DNA from: Fructobacillus americanaquae
Lineage (GTDB): Bacteria; Bacillota; Bacilli; Lactobacillales; Lactobacillaceae
DNA: 64,000 bases
Direction of reading: 5' to 3'
NCBI RefSeq assembly: GCF_024029775.1
Contig: NZ_CP097122.1
Coordinates: 862,001 to 926,000 of the forward strand
In this document: piece by piece, positions 1 through 9,967 of the stretch
Position numbering within the stretch: the first letter of the stretch is position 1
Layout of the letters: each line of letters opens with the position of its first letter
Position numbers and translations under genes: made by a program
The notes under the pieces: model-generated
Seen by the model: the letters and a program-made list of their open reading frames with translations, nothing else
What the model was told of the DNA's origin: nothing
Databases searched by the model: none

Positions 1-2109
1 CGTGCCGGTGTCGAAGTTCGAGATGTTCACTATACACACTATGGTCGAATTGACCCAATTGAAACGCCCGAAGGTCCTAACATTGGTTTGATCAACTCTT
101 TGGCCACTTATGGTCGAATCAACAAGTATGGCTTTATTGAAACGCCATACCGCCGTGTTGATTGGGGAACTCATAAGGTTACCGAAAAGATTGATTATTT
201 GACGGCCGATGAAGAAGATAACTATATCGTTGCTCAAGCCAACACGGAATTGGAAGACGATGGCTCATTTGTTCATAAGACTGCCATGGCCCGTTACGGT
301 GAAGAAAACATCGAAACGCCAATCGAAAAGATTGACTATGTCGATGTTTCGCCAAAGCAGGTTGTTTCAGTCGGAACGTCGGTTATTCCTTTCTTGGAAA
401 ACGATGATTCCAACCGTGCTTTGATGGGTGCCAACATGCAGCGTCAGGCCGTGCCTTTGCTTGACCCACATGCGCCAATCGTTGGTACTGGTGTTGAATA
501 TAAGGCTGCCCACGATTCTGGTGCTGCCATTATCTCAACTGCAGCAGGTGAAGTTGAATATGTTGATGCCAAGGAAATCCGTGTCCGTCGTGAAGATGGT
601 CAATTGGATACCTACGAGTTGATGAAGTTCCGCCGTTCAAACGGTGGTAAGAACTATAACCAAAAGCCAATTGTTAAGGTCGGGGAACAAATCGATGATG
701 ACCAGATTTTGGCAGATGGTCCATCAATGGAAAAGGGTGAACTGGCCCTTGGACAAAACCCAGTGATTGCCTTTATGACTTGGCATGGTTATAACTTCGA
801 AGATGCCATTGTCTTGAACGAACGTTTGGTTCGTGAAGACGTTTATACATCAATTCACATCGAAGAATATGATTCAGAGGCTCGTGATACGAAGCTCGGC
901 CCTGAAGAAATCACACGTGAAATTCCTAATACTGGTGAAGAACAGTTGAAGGACTTGGACGAAAACGGAATTATCCGTGTTGGTGCCGAGGTTAAGGATG
1001 GTGACATCCTGGTTGGTAAGGTAACACCAAAGGGTGTGACTGATTTGTCAGCCGAAGAACGTTTGCTACATGCTATCTTTGGAGAAAAGGCCCGCGAAGT
1101 TCGCGATACTTCTTTGAAGGTTCCCCACGGTGGTGGCGGAGTGGTTCAATCCGTTCGTATCTACACACCTGAAAATGGTGATGAATTGGCTCCAGGTGTT
1201 AACATGATGGTTCGTGTTTACATCGCTCAGAAGCGTAAGATTCAAGTCGGTGACAAGATGGCCGGTCGTCACGGAAACAAGGGTACTGTTTCAGTCGTTG
1301 TTCCTGAAGAAGACATGCCTTACTTGCCTGATGGAACGCCAATCGACATCTTGTTGTCACCCATGGGTGTGCCATCACGTATGAACATTGGGCAGGTTTT
1401 GGAACTGCACTTGGGATTTGCCGCTAAGAAGTTGGGCATCCACGTTGCTTCCCCTGTCTTCGATGGTGCTTCAGACGATGAAATCGAAGAAGCATTGGCT
1501 GAAGCTGGTTTGCCACAAGATGGTAAGTCTGTTGTTTATGACGGACAAACTGGTGAAGCCTTTGATAAGCGTGTTGCCGTTGGTGTTATGCACTATATGA
1601 AGTTGGCCCACATGGTCGACGACAAGATTCACGCCCGTTCAATCGGCCCTTACTCTCTTGTTACGCAACAGCCATTGGGTGGAAAAGCCCAATTCGGTGG
1701 ACAGCGTTTCGGAGAAATGGAAGTTTGGGCTTTGGAAGCCTATGGTGCTGCCTACACCTTGCAAGAAATCTTGACTTACAAGTCGGATGATGTTGCTGGT
1801 CGTGTAAAGGTTTATGAATCAATCATCAAGGGTGACGCAATCCCTAAGCCTGGTGTGCCAGAATCATTCCGTGTCCTGGTGAAGGAATTGCAAGCCTTAG
1901 GTCTGGATATGCGTGTCTTGGACCAAGAAGGTGAAGCCGTTCAATTGAAGCAGATGGATGAAGACGATTCAGTCTTACCAGTTGATGCTTTGGAAAAGTT
2001 GGCCCGTACGAACCCTGATTTGCTTAACCGCGATGACGAAGAAGTTAAGGTAGCCTTTGATAAGGTAGAAGAAGACGCTGGTCAAAACTCTACTGATGAA
2101 CAAGAATAA
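1..2109 (+). CDS. rpoB: RNA polymerase beta subunit, 3' part (5' end outside window)
   Basis: Reading is open from base 1, giving 702 C-terminal residues of the catalytic beta subunit of RNA polymerase. The window opens in the conserved block just before the distal rifampicin cluster ([20 protein letters not shown]) and runs through the [12 protein letters not shown] and [17 protein letters not shown] motifs, which are diagnostic. Most bacteria have Cys where this protein has Asp in GRIDPIE, and HPTHYGR is HYTHYGR here. The acidic tail ends at a TAA 23 bp before rpoC, the usual rpoBC operon. The true start lies upstream of the window. Confidence 0.98.
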   Translation, partial: RAGVEVRDVHYTHYGRIDPIETPEGPNIGLINSLATYGRINKYGFIETPYRRVDWGTHKVTEKIDYLTADEEDNYIVAQANTELEDDGSFVHKTAMARYGEENIETPIEKIDYVDVSPKQVVSVGTSVIPFLENDDSNRALMGANMQRQAVPLLDPHAPIVGTGVEYKAAHDSGAAIISTAAGEVEYVDAKEIRVRREDGQLDTYELMKFRRSNGGKNYNQKPIVKVGEQIDDDQILADGPSMEKGELALGQNPVIAFMTWHGYNFEDAIVLNERLVREDVYTSIHIEEYDSEARDTKLGPEEITREIPNTGEEQLKDLDENGIIRVGAEVKDGDILVGKVTPKGVTDLSAEERLLHAIFGEKAREVRDTSLKVPHGGGGVVQSVRIYTPENGDELAPGVNMMVRVYIAQKRKIQVGDKMAGRHGNKGTVSVVVPEEDMPYLPDGTPIDILLSPMGVPSRMNIGQVLELHLGFAAKKLGIHVASPVFDGASDDEIEEALAEAGLPQDGKSVVYDGQTGEAFDKRVAVGVMHYMKLAHMVDDKIHARSIGPYSLVTQQPLGGKAQFGGQRFGEMEVWALEAYGAAYTLQEILTYKSDDVAGRVKVYESIIKGDAIPKPGVPESFRVLVKELQALGLDMRVLDQEGEAVQLKQMDEDDSVLPVDALEKLARTNPDLLNRDDEEVKVAFDKVEEDAGQNSTDEQE

Positions 2110-2132
2110 TTAAAAGAAAGGTGACCGAATAG

Positions 2133-5100
2133 ATGGCAATCGATGTTAATAAATTCGAGAGTATGCAAATCGGTCTGGCCTCACCTGATCAAATCCATGA
2201 CTGGTCTCATGGGGAAGTCAAGAAGCCAGAAACGATTAACTATCGTACTCTTAAGCCTGAAAAAGATGGTTTGTTCGATGAACGAATCTTTGGCCCAACA
2301 AAGGATTACGAATGTGCTTGTGGAAAGTATAAGCGGATCCGTTATAAGGGAATCGTTTGTGACCGCTGTGGTGTTGAAGTTACTTCTGCCAAGGTTCGTC
2401 GTGAACGCATGGGTCACATTGAATTAGCTGCCCCAGTTACCCACATCTGGTACTTCAAGGGAATTCCATCACGAATGGGATTGGTCTTGGACATGTCACC
2501 ACGATCATTGGAAGAAGTGATCTATTTTGCTTCTTATGTCGTTGTTGACCCAGGGGATGCTCCTGTTGAAAAGAAGCAATTGCTTACTGAACGTGAGTAC
2601 CGTGATTACAAGAAGGAATTCGGTGCAAACTTTAAGGCTGGCATGGGTGCTGAAGCTGTCAAGGAATTGTTGGCCAGTGTTGATTTGGCCGGTGAAGCTG
2701 ATGCCTTGAAGCATGAATTACAAGAAGCAACAGGCCAAAAGCGTGTGCGCGCGGTTCGTCGTTTGGACATTATTGAAGCCTTCTTGCAATCAGACAACAA
2801 GCCAGAGTGGATGGTGATGGATGTTATCCCGGTTATCCCACCTGACTTGCGTCCGATGGTTCAATTGGAAGGTGGCCGTTTTGCCACATCTGATTTGAAC
2901 GATTTGTATCGTCGTGTTATCAACCGTAACAACCGTTTGAAGCGTTTGTTTGACTTGCATGCTCCAGGAATCATTGTTCAAAATGAAAAGCGGATGTTGC
3001 AAGAAGCTGTTGATGCCTTGATGGATAACGGTCGTCGTGGCCGTCCCGTTTCAGGTCCTGGTAACCGTCCTTTGAAGTCTTTGTCTCACATGTTGAAGGG
3101 AAAGCAAGGCCGGTTCCGTCAGAACTTGTTGGGTAAGCGTGTTGATTACTCAGGCCGTTCTGTTATCGATGTTGGTCCGTTCTTGAAGATGAACCAAATG
3201 GGATTGCCACGTCCAATGGCAATTGAATTGTTCCGTCCATTTATCATGCGCGAATTGACAAAGCGTGGCCTTGCTGGCAACGTTAAATCAGCTAAGCGTA
3301 AGATTGATAAGGCCGACGAAGACGTCATGGACGTTTTGGAAGACGTTATCAAGGAACACCCAGTGCTTTTGAACCGAGCACCGACATTGCACCGTCTTGG
3401 AATTCAGGCCTTTGAACCGGTTTTGGTTTCAGGAAAGGCGATGCGTTTGCACCCATTGATCTGTGAAGCGTATAATGCCGACTTCGATGGTGATCAGATG
3501 GCCATTCACGTGCCTTTGTCTGATGAAGCGCAAGCGGAAGCCCGGTTGTTGATGTTGGCTGCTGGCCACATCTTGGCACCCAAGGACGGAAAGCCAATCG
3601 TTGCTCCTTCACAGGATATGGTGATTGGTAACTATTACTTGACGACTGAAGAAGCTGGTCGTGAAGGTGAAGGCATGATTTTCTCATCGATTGATGAAGC
3701 TCGGATTGCTTTTGCTAACAAGCTAGTGCACTACCAAACTCGTGTTGGTATTCAAACTTCTTCATTTTCAGAAAAGAAGCCATTTACTGATGACCAACGG
3801 TCAAAGATCATGGTCACCTCAGTTGGTAAATTGATTTTCAATGAAATCTTGCCAGTTGAATTCCCATTCATCAATGAACCATCTGATGATAATTTCCAGG
3901 GAGTTTCCGATGACTTCTTTATGGAACCAGGGGAAAACATTCACGAATTTTTAGCTGACCGTGAAATCATTAAGCCATTCAAGAAGGGCTTCTTGTCTGA
4001 TATCATCGCTGAAGTCTACAAGCGTTACAAGGTGACGGAAACGTCATTGCTTTTGGATCGCATGAAGGACTTGGGCTATGACATTTCAACGCAATCTGGT
4101 TTGACGGTTGCGATGACCGATGTAACTGAATTGGCTGACAAGCCAAAGATTTTGGCTGATGCACACGCCGAAGTTGAACAAGTAACGAAGCAATTCCGTC
4201 GTGGTTTGATTACAGATTCAGAACGTTACCAACGTGTTATTGATATCTGGTCAAAGGCTAAGGATGTTATCCAAGACGAATTGATGGCTACTTTCGACAC
4301 TCGTAACCCAATCTACATGATGCAGGATTCAGGTGCTCGTGGTAACATCTCGAACTTCGTTCAGTTGGCTGGAATGCGTGGTTTGATGGCCGGGCCTGGT
4401 GGTAAGATTATCGAATTGCCAGTTACCTCAAACTTCCGTGATGGTTTGACTGTGATGGAAATGTTTATCTCAACCCACGGTGCTCGTAAGGGTATGTCTG
4501 ATACGGCCTTGAAGACGGCCAACTCAGGTTACTTGACTCGTCGTTTGGTTGATGTTGCTCAGGACGTTATTGTTCGTGAATACGACAACGGTTCTGATCG
4601 TGGTGTGGCTGTTAAGGCAATCGTTGATGGTAGCTCAGTGGTTGAACCATTGTACGACCGAATTCTTGGTCGCTATGCTATGAAGACTGTCTTTGACCCA
4701 GAAACTGGTGAAAAGATTGTTGCTCGCAACGAAATGATTGATGAAGACGCCGCTAAGAAGATTGATGCTGCCGGTATTGAAGAAGTCACGATTCGCTCTG
4801 TCTTTACATCAACGACGGAACACGGCGTTTCTGTCTTGGATTATGGCCGGAACTTGGCTACTGGTGAAGAAGTCGAAGTTGGTGAAGCCGTTGGTACTGT
4901 TGCCGCTCAATCAATCGGAGAACCTGGTACGCAGTTGACCATGCGTAACTTCCACACGGGTGGTGTTGCCGGTGGAAACGATATTACACAAGGTTTGCCT
5001 CGTGTGCAGGAAATTGTTGAAGCTCGTATTCCTAAGGGACGTGCTGAAATTTCTGAAGTAACTGGTAAGGTTACCACGATTGAGGAAAACCCAGCCGAAC

Positions 5101-5786
5101 GTACAAAGGAAGTCACAATTGAAGGTGAGACGGATACCCGGACTTACACCTTGCCTTTGGCTGCTCGGATGCGCTTTGGTGAAGGCGACATGATTAACCG
5201 TGGTGATGCGATTAATGAAGGACCAATTGATCCAAAGGAATTATTGGCCGTAACAGATACGTTGACTGCTGAATCATACATGTTGTCAGAAATCCAAAAG
5301 GTTTATCGTTTGCAGGGAATTGAAGTTTCCGATAAGCACATCGAAGTGATGATTCGTCAGATGTTGCGTAAGGTACGTGTCATGGATCCAGGTCAGACGG
5401 ATTTGTTGCCTGGAACTTTGATGGATATTGCGGACTTCAAGCGGGCTAACGAACCAGCTTTGTTTGCTGGTAAGGTTCCCGCAACTGCTCGTCCTGTTTT
5501 GCTTGGAATTACAAAGGCTGCCTTGGAGACTAACTCATTCTTGTCAGCCGCCTCATTCCAAGAAACAACGCGTGTCTTGACGGATGCTGCTATCCGTGGC
5601 AAGAACGATCCACTTGTCGGTTTGAAGGAAAATGTTATCATTGGTAAGATTATCCCTGCCGGTACCGGAATGGCTGAATATCGTAAGATTAAGCCAGAAG
5701 TTGTTGGTGAAGTTGTTGACCAACCCGAAGAAAAAGACATTCAATCTTTGGACCAGGTTGCCCAAACAATTGATGGTCAAGACTAA
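2133..5786 (+). CDS. rpoC: RNA polymerase beta' subunit
   Basis: Largest subunit of the core RNA polymerase, 1217 aa, a usual length for Lactobacillales. The N-terminal zinc site is intact (C61, C63, C76, C79) and the catalytic NADFDGD motif, which binds the active-site magnesium, is at about residues 448-454. The second structural zinc site is not intact: the four ligand positions (E. coli C814, C888, C895, C898, with identical spacing here) are N819, S893, S900 and D903. The surrounding sequence is otherwise normal ([23 protein letters not shown]). An AAAGAAAGG ribosome site precedes ATG 2133. It is co-transcribed with rpoB and followed by a strong terminator. Confidence 0.98.
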   Translation: MAIDVNKFESMQIGLASPDQIHDWSHGEVKKPETINYRTLKPEKDGLFDERIFGPTKDYECACGKYKRIRYKGIVCDRCGVEVTSAKVRRERMGHIELAAPVTHIWYFKGIPSRMGLVLDMSPRSLEEVIYFASYVVVDPGDAPVEKKQLLTEREYRDYKKEFGANFKAGMGAEAVKELLASVDLAGEADALKHELQEATGQKRVRAVRRLDIIEAFLQSDNKPEWMVMDVIPVIPPDLRPMVQLEGGRFATSDLNDLYRRVINRNNRLKRLFDLHAPGIIVQNEKRMLQEAVDALMDNGRRGRPVSGPGNRPLKSLSHMLKGKQGRFRQNLLGKRVDYSGRSVIDVGPFLKMNQMGLPRPMAIELFRPFIMRELTKRGLAGNVKSAKRKIDKADEDVMDVLEDVIKEHPVLLNRAPTLHRLGIQAFEPVLVSGKAMRLHPLICEAYNADFDGDQMAIHVPLSDEAQAEARLLMLAAGHILAPKDGKPIVAPSQDMVIGNYYLTTEEAGREGEGMIFSSIDEARIAFANKLVHYQTRVGIQTSSFSEKKPFTDDQRSKIMVTSVGKLIFNEILPVEFPFINEPSDDNFQGVSDDFFMEPGENIHEFLADREIIKPFKKGFLSDIIAEVYKRYKVTETSLLLDRMKDLGYDISTQSGLTVAMTDVTELADKPKILADAHAEVEQVTKQFRRGLITDSERYQRVIDIWSKAKDVIQDELMATFDTRNPIYMMQDSGARGNISNFVQLAGMRGLMAGPGGKIIELPVTSNFRDGLTVMEMFISTHGARKGMSDTALKTANSGYLTRRLVDVAQDVIVREYDNGSDRGVAVKAIVDGSSVVEPLYDRILGRYAMKTVFDPETGEKIVARNEMIDEDAAKKIDAAGIEEVTIRSVFTSTTEHGVSVLDYGRNLATGEEVEVGEAVGTVAAQSIGEPGTQLTMRNFHTGGVAGGNDITQGLPRVQEIVEARIPKGRAEISEVTGKVTTIEENPAERTKEVTIEGETDTRTYTLPLAARMRFGEGDMINRGDAINEGPIDPKELLAVTDTLTAESYMLSEIQKVYRLQGIEVSDKHIEVMIRQMLRKVRVMDPGQTDLLPGTLMDIADFKRANEPALFAGKVPATARPVLLGITKAALETNSFLSAASFQETTRVLTDAAIRGKNDPLVGLKENVIIGKIIPAGTGMAEYRKIKPEVVGEVVDQPEEKDIQSLDQVAQTIDGQD

Positions 5787-5798
5787 AAGAATCAAGGG

Positions 5799-5823
5799 AA
5801 AACCAGCGAAAGCTGGTTTTTTT
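5799..5823 (+). terminator. rpoBC terminator
   Basis: AAAACCAGC / GCTGGTTTT stem with a GAAA tetraloop followed by a T run, 12 bp after the rpoC stop. Confidence 0.9.
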
Positions 5824-5880
5824 ATTGTTCAAAGTCCCTGAGTAGGGTAGACTAGGAGTAGATTTAAAAACGAGGCGACC

Positions 5881-6330
5881 ATGAAAAAAGTAAAAATTGA
5901 CTGGATTGATTGGATCCAAAAGCTGAATAAAAAACAACTTTGGGCAATGGTGATCATCCCGACAGTGCTCCTATTAGTTTTGTTGTTGGTCCGCATTAAA
6001 ACTGGGAACGAAGCCTATAATCAAAATTGGTTTGTTTATTTTTTTGCGGTCCTTTACGTTGTCGCATTTAGTCCAATTGGTGAACAAATCCAATTTCGTT
6101 TGTTTCCACAATCGATTCCTCATAACCAATACCAGGTGACCACTTGGTCGCAATGGGAACAGGCCATGATTACGGCTACTGTTTTGATGATTATTTCGCT
6201 TTTATTTTGGCCAATTCAAAAGCAAGGTGAAATTGCGACTCATTTGATTGCGGCCATCATCGTTGGTTTTTTGTCCATGTGGACGATTCGAATGGTGCAG
6301 GGAATGCGGCGAGAAAAGAATAGGCGCTAA
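5881..6330 (+). CDS. Small integral membrane protein, unknown function
   Basis: A 149-aa basic membrane protein that I do not recognise. Four hydrophobic segments are visible at about residues 21-41, 51-68, 92-110 and 118-138, and both ends are rich in Lys/Arg (MKKVKIDW at the start, RREKNRR at the end), suggesting both termini are cytoplasmic. ATG 5881 follows a GAGGCG ribosome site. It stands alone between the rpoBC terminator and another hairpin, so it is probably monocistronic. Nothing in the sequence points to a substrate or partner. Confidence 0.75.
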   Translation: MKKVKIDWIDWIQKLNKKQLWAMVIIPTVLLLVLLLVRIKTGNEAYNQNWFVYFFAVLYVVAFSPIGEQIQFRLFPQSIPHNQYQVTTWSQWEQAMITATVLMIISLLFWPIQKQGEIATHLIAAIIVGFLSMWTIRMVQGMRREKNRR

Positions 6331-6336
6331 GTCAAT

Positions 6337-6380
6337 CACTCGTTATCAGTCAGCGAATTTTCGACTGAGGCGAGTGTTTT
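6337..6380 (+). terminator. Terminator after the small membrane protein gene
   Basis: CACTCG / CGAGTG outer stem with nested TCAGTC / GACTGA and a short T run (TTTT), directly after the stop at 6330. Confidence 0.7.
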
Positions 6381-6521
6381 GCCTTTTGCAAGAAATGTTA
6401 TTGAGGCCTTAATTTTGTAAAATCAGGACAAGATTAGCCTGATTACTTGTTGAGAGCTAACAAAATTGGTACTGTCTAGGTGTCGCTAGCCTAGTTGAGC
6501 CAAAACTGAAAGAGATATTGA

Positions 6522-6932
6522 ATGGAACAACTTGACTATAAACAGATGAATGGGCTGTCTTTAGCTTACATCGGTGATGCGATTTATGAATTAACAGTCC
6601 GCAATCACCTGGTTGCCATGGGATTAACGAAAGTGAACGACTTACAAAAAAAGTCACGGCACTATGTCTCGGCCAAAGCGCACGCCGCCTTGTACCAATT
6701 GATGGAAGATGATCAATTGCTCAGTGAGAATGAGTTAACTTATTTTAAGCGTGGTCGCAATGCCAAGTCATATACCAAGGCTAAAAATACCAATGTTGTG
6801 GCATACCGGATTTCAACTGGTGTGGAAGCAATGATTGGTTACTTGTACTTGTCTAATCAAGAAGAGCGTTTACAAACGATGATGGAATGGATTTTCGACC
6901 AAGTGGAAAGCGGGAGAACGAACAATGTCTAA
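6522..6932 (+). CDS. mrnC: Mini-ribonuclease III
   Basis: A 136-aa RNase III-like enzyme without a dsRNA-binding domain. Mini-III matures the ends of 23S rRNA in Firmicutes. The signature LSLAYIGDAIYELTVRNHL near the N-terminus holds the catalytic acidic residue, and the YFKRGRNAKSYTKAKN block is also typical. Only the RNase III helical domain is present. It overlaps rlmB by 8 bp, the same order as in Bacillus (cysS-mrnC-rlmB), but cysS is absent here. The start ATG follows GAAAGAGA. Confidence 0.93.
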   Translation: MEQLDYKQMNGLSLAYIGDAIYELTVRNHLVAMGLTKVNDLQKKSRHYVSAKAHAALYQLMEDDQLLSENELTYFKRGRNAKSYTKAKNTNVVAYRISTGVEAMIGYLYLSNQEERLQTMMEWIFDQVESGRTNNV

Positions 6933-7674
6933 TGAGCAAGCACCAGCCTTTATTTACGGTCACCATGCCGTTGTTGAGGCTTTAAAACAGAAAACAGCAA
7001 TCAACAAGCTGTGGTTACAGCCTGGTTTGCAGCCAAAAGTAGAGCGGGAAGTGAGCCAATTAGCTAAGCAACAGGGCATTGTTATCCAACAAGCGCCCAA
7101 GGCAAAGCTGGATGAGTTAGCCGATGGGGGTAACCACCAGGGCTTGGTTTTGTCAGTGGCTGCCTTTACTTATGCTAGTCTAGATGACTTGTTTGACAAG
7201 GCTCAGAGTAAAAATGAGGATCCTTTTTTCCTGATTTTGGATGAAATTGAGGATCCCCATAACTTAGGATCAATTTTGCGAACGGCTGATGCTGCTGGTG
7301 TTCATGGTGTCATTATCCCCAAGCGTCGAGCAGTGCAACTGACGGGAACGGTGGCGAAAAGTTCTACAGGTGCAATTGAGCACGTCCCGGTTTGTCGCGT
7401 GACGAATTTGGTGCAAACAGTTAAGACATTGAAAGAACGTGGCGTTTGGATCTTTGGTACTGACATGGCCGGACAAGATTATCGGACATGGGATGCCAAA
7501 GGTGCTACGGCCCTGGTTATTGGAAATGAAGGGAAAGGAATTTCACCCTTACTGAAAAAACAGGTTGATGGTATGTTAACCATTCCAATGATTGGTCATG
7601 TTCAATCGTTGAATGCCAGTGTGGCTGCTAGTTTATTGATCTATCAAGGATATAGTTCAAGGCACCCTCTTTAA
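6925..7674 (+). CDS. rlmB: 23S rRNA (guanosine-2'-O)-methyltransferase, RlmB/TrmH family
   Basis: A 249-aa SpoU-type methyltransferase that methylates the ribose of a guanosine in 23S rRNA domain V (G2251 in E. coli). The N-terminal substrate-binding domain begins IYGHHAVVEAL. The C-terminal SPOUT knot shows DEIEDPHNLGSILRTADAAG, VIGNEGKGISPL and IPMIGHVQSLNASVAA, the three family motifs. It is translationally coupled to mrnC. Its stop codon sits inside a hairpin (7659-7683) that precedes the sigma-factor gene. Confidence 0.95.
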   Translation: MSNEQAPAFIYGHHAVVEALKQKTAINKLWLQPGLQPKVEREVSQLAKQQGIVIQQAPKAKLDELADGGNHQGLVLSVAAFTYASLDDLFDKAQSKNEDPFFLILDEIEDPHNLGSILRTADAAGVHGVIIPKRRAVQLTGTVAKSSTGAIEHVPVCRVTNLVQTVKTLKERGVWIFGTDMAGQDYRTWDAKGATALVIGNEGKGISPLLKKQVDGMLTIPMIGHVQSLNASVAASLLIYQGYSSRHPL

Positions 7675-7690
7675 GGGGCCTTGTGTTCAC

Positions 7691-7717
7691 AAAGCCCCCC
7701 GCTAAAGGAGGCTTTTT
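7691..7717 (+). terminator. Attenuator-like terminator containing the ribosome site of the sigma-factor gene
   Basis: AAAGCC-C-CC pairs with GG-A-GGCTTT (one C.A mismatch), followed by six T. The 3' arm contains GGAGG (7707-7711), which is the Shine-Dalgarno of ATG 7720, so the same hairpin can stop transcription and mask the ribosome site. Confidence 0.75.
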
Positions 7718-7719
7718 TG

Positions 7720-8286
7720 ATGGAAAGAAGACCATTACGGGAAGGGAGCCACGAAGTGCTCCTAGCGCAACAGGGTGATGAAGAGGCTTTTGTGACCCTC
7801 TATCGTCGTCATGTGGGCATGGTATGGCTGGTCTACGGTAACTATTTGACGAATGTTTGTCGCGCAGATGATTGGGAAGCGGATGCTCTCGAAGCCATGT
7901 TGCACTGCCTAAGACGTTATGATGTGCAAAAGGCTCGGGCAAAGTTTTCAACATACTTAATGGCTGCTTTACGTAATCGGGCGATTGACTATATTCGGAA
8001 GCAAAATACAAAGCAGGAGCAGTTTAACCGTGCGATGACACGTTTTGATGCCAGCCAGGATTTGCCTGTTGTGGTTGCTGAACCGACGGGAACCCCGGAA
8101 CAACAATGTATTGCCCGTGAAACTCTAGCGGAAGTTTTAAACTTTCGCAAAGGTGAAGTTGCTAATATTATTAGTTTTCTGATTGGTGATGGGCGAATTT
8201 TATTGCAACCACATGAATCGAGTCATCAAGTTACTAGGGTGCAATACCGGTTGAAGCAGGCTTATTTGCGGCGGCTCTATGAGTGA
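7720..8286 (+). CDS. Sigma-70 family factor, SigH/ComX-like
   Basis: A 188-aa alternative sigma factor. The -10-binding region 2 is seen in EEAFVTLYRRHVGMVW and KFSTYLMAALRNRAIDYIRK. A weaker region 4 lies in the last 50 residues (VTRVQYRLKQAYLRRLYE). The position between rlmB and rpmG-secE-nusG is that of Bacillus sigH and of ComX-like factors in lactic acid bacteria. An upstream in-frame start exists, but GGAGG 8 nt before ATG 7720 decides the start. That ribosome site lies in a terminator stem, so expression is probably kept low. Whether it controls competence cannot be told from this window. Confidence 0.85.
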   Translation: MERRPLREGSHEVLLAQQGDEEAFVTLYRRHVGMVWLVYGNYLTNVCRADDWEADALEAMLHCLRRYDVQKARAKFSTYLMAALRNRAIDYIRKQNTKQEQFNRAMTRFDASQDLPVVVAEPTGTPEQQCIARETLAEVLNFRKGEVANIISFLIGDGRILLQPHESSHQVTRVQYRLKQAYLRRLYE

Positions 8287-8289
8287 ATG

Positions 8290-8318
8290 TTGAAAAGCAG
8301 GCCTAAAGATGCTATGAT
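8290..8318 (+). promoter_or_regulatory. Promoter of rpmG-secE
   Basis: TTGAAA (8290-8295), 17-bp spacer, TATGAT (8313-8318), 21 bp before the rpmG start. Confidence 0.75.
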
Positions 8319-8339
8319 GCTAGTTAGCGAGGTAACTTT

Positions 8340-8489
8340 ATGCCAAGTCAAAAAGCATCATTGGCCTGTGAGGTCTGTGGATCAAGAAATTATACCGTTA
8401 CCCTGGCAAAGGGGCGGGTAGAGCGCTTGAGCGTCAAAAAGTTTTGTCCCCATTGCAAAAAGCATACGCTCCACCGAGAAACAAAGTGA
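8340..8489 (+). CDS. rpmG: 50S ribosomal protein bL33
   Basis: A 49-aa large-subunit protein, translated MPSQKASLACEVCGSRNY and onward. The two CxxC pairs (CEVC near residue 11, CPHC near residue 36) form a zinc ribbon, so this is the zinc-containing form of L33. It lies directly before secE as in many Firmicutes and has its own promoter. The ribosome site is a weak GCGAGG. Confidence 0.95.
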   Translation: MPSQKASLACEVCGSRNYTVTLAKGRVERLSVKKFCPHCKKHTLHRETK

Positions 8490-8500
8490 GGTAGTGAACC

Positions 8501-8677
8501 ATGATTACATACTTTAAAAATGTCGCTGCAGAAATGCGCAAAGTTTCTTGGTTGTCAATGGAACAAACAACAAAAGAAACGGTTGCTGTTATTAGTATCT
8601 CAATCGTTTTTGCCGTCATTATTGGTGCATCAGATTGGCTTTTGCAACAAGGTGTTAATTTGTTCTTGGCACGATAA
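8501..8677 (+). CDS. secE: Preprotein translocase subunit SecE
   Basis: A 58-aa single-span subunit of the SecYEG channel. The conserved amphipathic N-terminal part (FKNVAAEMRKVSWLSMEQT) precedes one membrane helix (about residues 29-48). It is the short form usual in Gram-positive bacteria. It lies 11 bp after rpmG and before nusG, the universal secE-nusG pairing. Confidence 0.95.
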   Translation: MITYFKNVAAEMRKVSWLSMEQTTKETVAVISISIVFAVIIGASDWLLQQGVNLFLAR

Positions 8678-8695
8678 GTCGGAATATAGTATACT
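8666..8695 (+). promoter_or_regulatory. Promoter of nusG
   Basis: TTGGCA (8666-8671), 18-bp spacer, TATACT (8690-8695). The -35 box is inside the secE 3' end. Predicted transcription starts only a few bases before the hairpin at 8708. Confidence 0.65.
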
Positions 8696-8707
8696 AAAGG
8701 CAGTTAG

Positions 8708-8729
8708 AAGAGTCAGCGGACTCTTTTTT
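8708..8729 (+). terminator. Hairpin with T run between secE and nusG
   Basis: AAGAGTC / GACTCTT stem, AGCG loop, then a T run. It ends the rpmG-secE transcript and, for RNA from the nusG promoter, would be the first structure of the leader. Confidence 0.75.
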
Positions 8730-8755
8730 ATTTGCAATTCAAGGAGGAAGGGCAT

Positions 8756-9340
8756 TTGCCCGAAATAACCATGACTGAAGAAATCGAAAAAGCTTGGTTC
8801 GTTGTCCACACATATTCAGGTTACGAACACAAGGTTCAAGCAAACTTGGAATCACGAACACAAACAATGGGAATGGCCAATCAAATTTTCCGGATTTTGG
8901 TGCCAGAACAAGAAGTTTCGACTGTTCAAGATGGTGAAGTGAAGACTTCCATCGAAAATGATTTCCCTGGCTATGTCTTGGTTGAAATGGCCACTCCACA
9001 AGATGGTAATATGACTGATGAAGCTTGGTATGTTGTTCGTAACACGCCAGGTGTTACCGGATTCTTGGGTTCTCACGGAGCCGGATCAAAGCCAAACTCT
9101 TTGTTGCCTGAAGAAGTTGAATTGTTGATGAAGCGCATGGGCATGACTGGTCAAGCCACTGTTGATTTGGATATCGAAGTTGGTCAAACAATCAAGATTG
9201 TTGCTGGTCCATTTAACGGGATGGAAGGAATTGTCCGTGCCATTGACAATGAAAAGCAAGAAGTTGAAGCAACAGTTGAGGTCTTTGGTCGTGAAACGCC
9301 AACAGAACTTGGCTTCAACGATATCGATACAAATTTTTAA
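8756..9340 (+). CDS. nusG: Transcription termination/antitermination factor NusG
   Basis: A 194-aa elongation factor that binds RNA polymerase and couples it to Rho or ribosomes. The NGN domain begins AWFVVHTYSGYEHKV, and the KOW motif is near the C-terminus (IVAGPFNGMEGIVRAID). TTG 8756 is chosen as start because AGGAGG (8742-8747) lies 8 nt before it. ATG 8771 in the same frame would be 23 nt away. An upstream hairpin close to the promoter makes autoregulation possible. Confidence 0.93.
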   Translation: MPEITMTEEIEKAWFVVHTYSGYEHKVQANLESRTQTMGMANQIFRILVPEQEVSTVQDGEVKTSIENDFPGYVLVEMATPQDGNMTDEAWYVVRNTPGVTGFLGSHGAGSKPNSLLPEEVELLMKRMGMTGQATVDLDIEVGQTIKIVAGPFNGMEGIVRAIDNEKQEVEATVEVFGRETPTELGFNDIDTNF

Positions 9341-9385
9341 TTAGAGTTTAGACCGAGTACAAATGCCTTTGTTGTTGGGTTTAAA

Positions 9386-9418
9386 GAAAAAACGTCCTTT
9401 ACTTGGGACGTTTTTTTT
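9386..9418 (+). terminator. nusG terminator
   Basis: AACGTCC / GGGACGTT stem with flanking A and T tracts. Its loop overlaps the -35 box proposed for rplK. Confidence 0.85.
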
Positions 9419-9426
9419 GATATACT
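9398..9426 (+). promoter_or_regulatory. Promoter of rplKA
   Basis: TTTACT (9398-9403), 17-bp spacer, TATACT (9421-9426). It leaves a leader of about 70 nt before the GTG start of rplK. Confidence 0.6.
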
Positions 9427-9502
9427 AATCTGGTATGTCAAAGACATGCGTGGAAGCAGCACTGAAGCTGCGCTCTACCACAACACGAGGAGGAAATATA
9501 TC

Positions 9503-9967
9503 GTGGCTAAAAAAGTTATCAATGTTGTGAAACTGCAAATTGCCGCTGCCAAAGCAACTCCAGCTCCACCAGTTGGACCTGCCTTGGGACAAGCCGGTAT
9601 TAACATCGCACAGTTCACTAAGGAATTTAACGCACGGACTGCTGACCAAGCTGGTTCAACAATCCCTGTCGAAATCTCAGTTTTCGATGATCGATCATTC
9701 GAATTCGTTACTAAGACTCCACCAGCAGCTGACCAATTGCGGAAGATTGTTGGTAAGGGTTCTGGTGAACCTAACCGTACTAAGGCCGGTAACGTAACCT
9801 TGGACCAAATTCGTGCAATTGCTGAAAACAAGATGGCAGATTTGAATGCCAACGACGTAACAGCAGCCATGAAGATGATCGAAGGAACAGCCCGTTCAAT
9901 GGGTGTTACGGTCGACGGTGTGGACTTGACTGTTGAAGGAACAGCAATCAAGGAGGACGCAGAATAA
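9503..9967 (+). CDS. rplK: 50S ribosomal protein uL11
   Basis: A 154-aa protein of the L7/L12 stalk base, which binds 23S rRNA helices 43-44 and takes part in factor-dependent GTPase activation and the stringent response. The start is recognised as GTG 9503 (then [17 protein letters not shown]) because GAGGAGG lies 8 nt upstream and all L11 proteins begin here. The [14 protein letters not shown] motif is typical. The stop overlaps the rplA start by one base (TAATG). Confidence 0.97.
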   Translation: MAKKVINVVKLQIAAAKATPAPPVGPALGQAGINIAQFTKEFNARTADQAGSTIPVEISVFDDRSFEFVTKTPPAADQLRKIVGKGSGEPNRTKAGNVTLDQIRAIAENKMADLNANDVTAAMKMIEGTARSMGVTVDGVDLTVEGTAIKEDAE

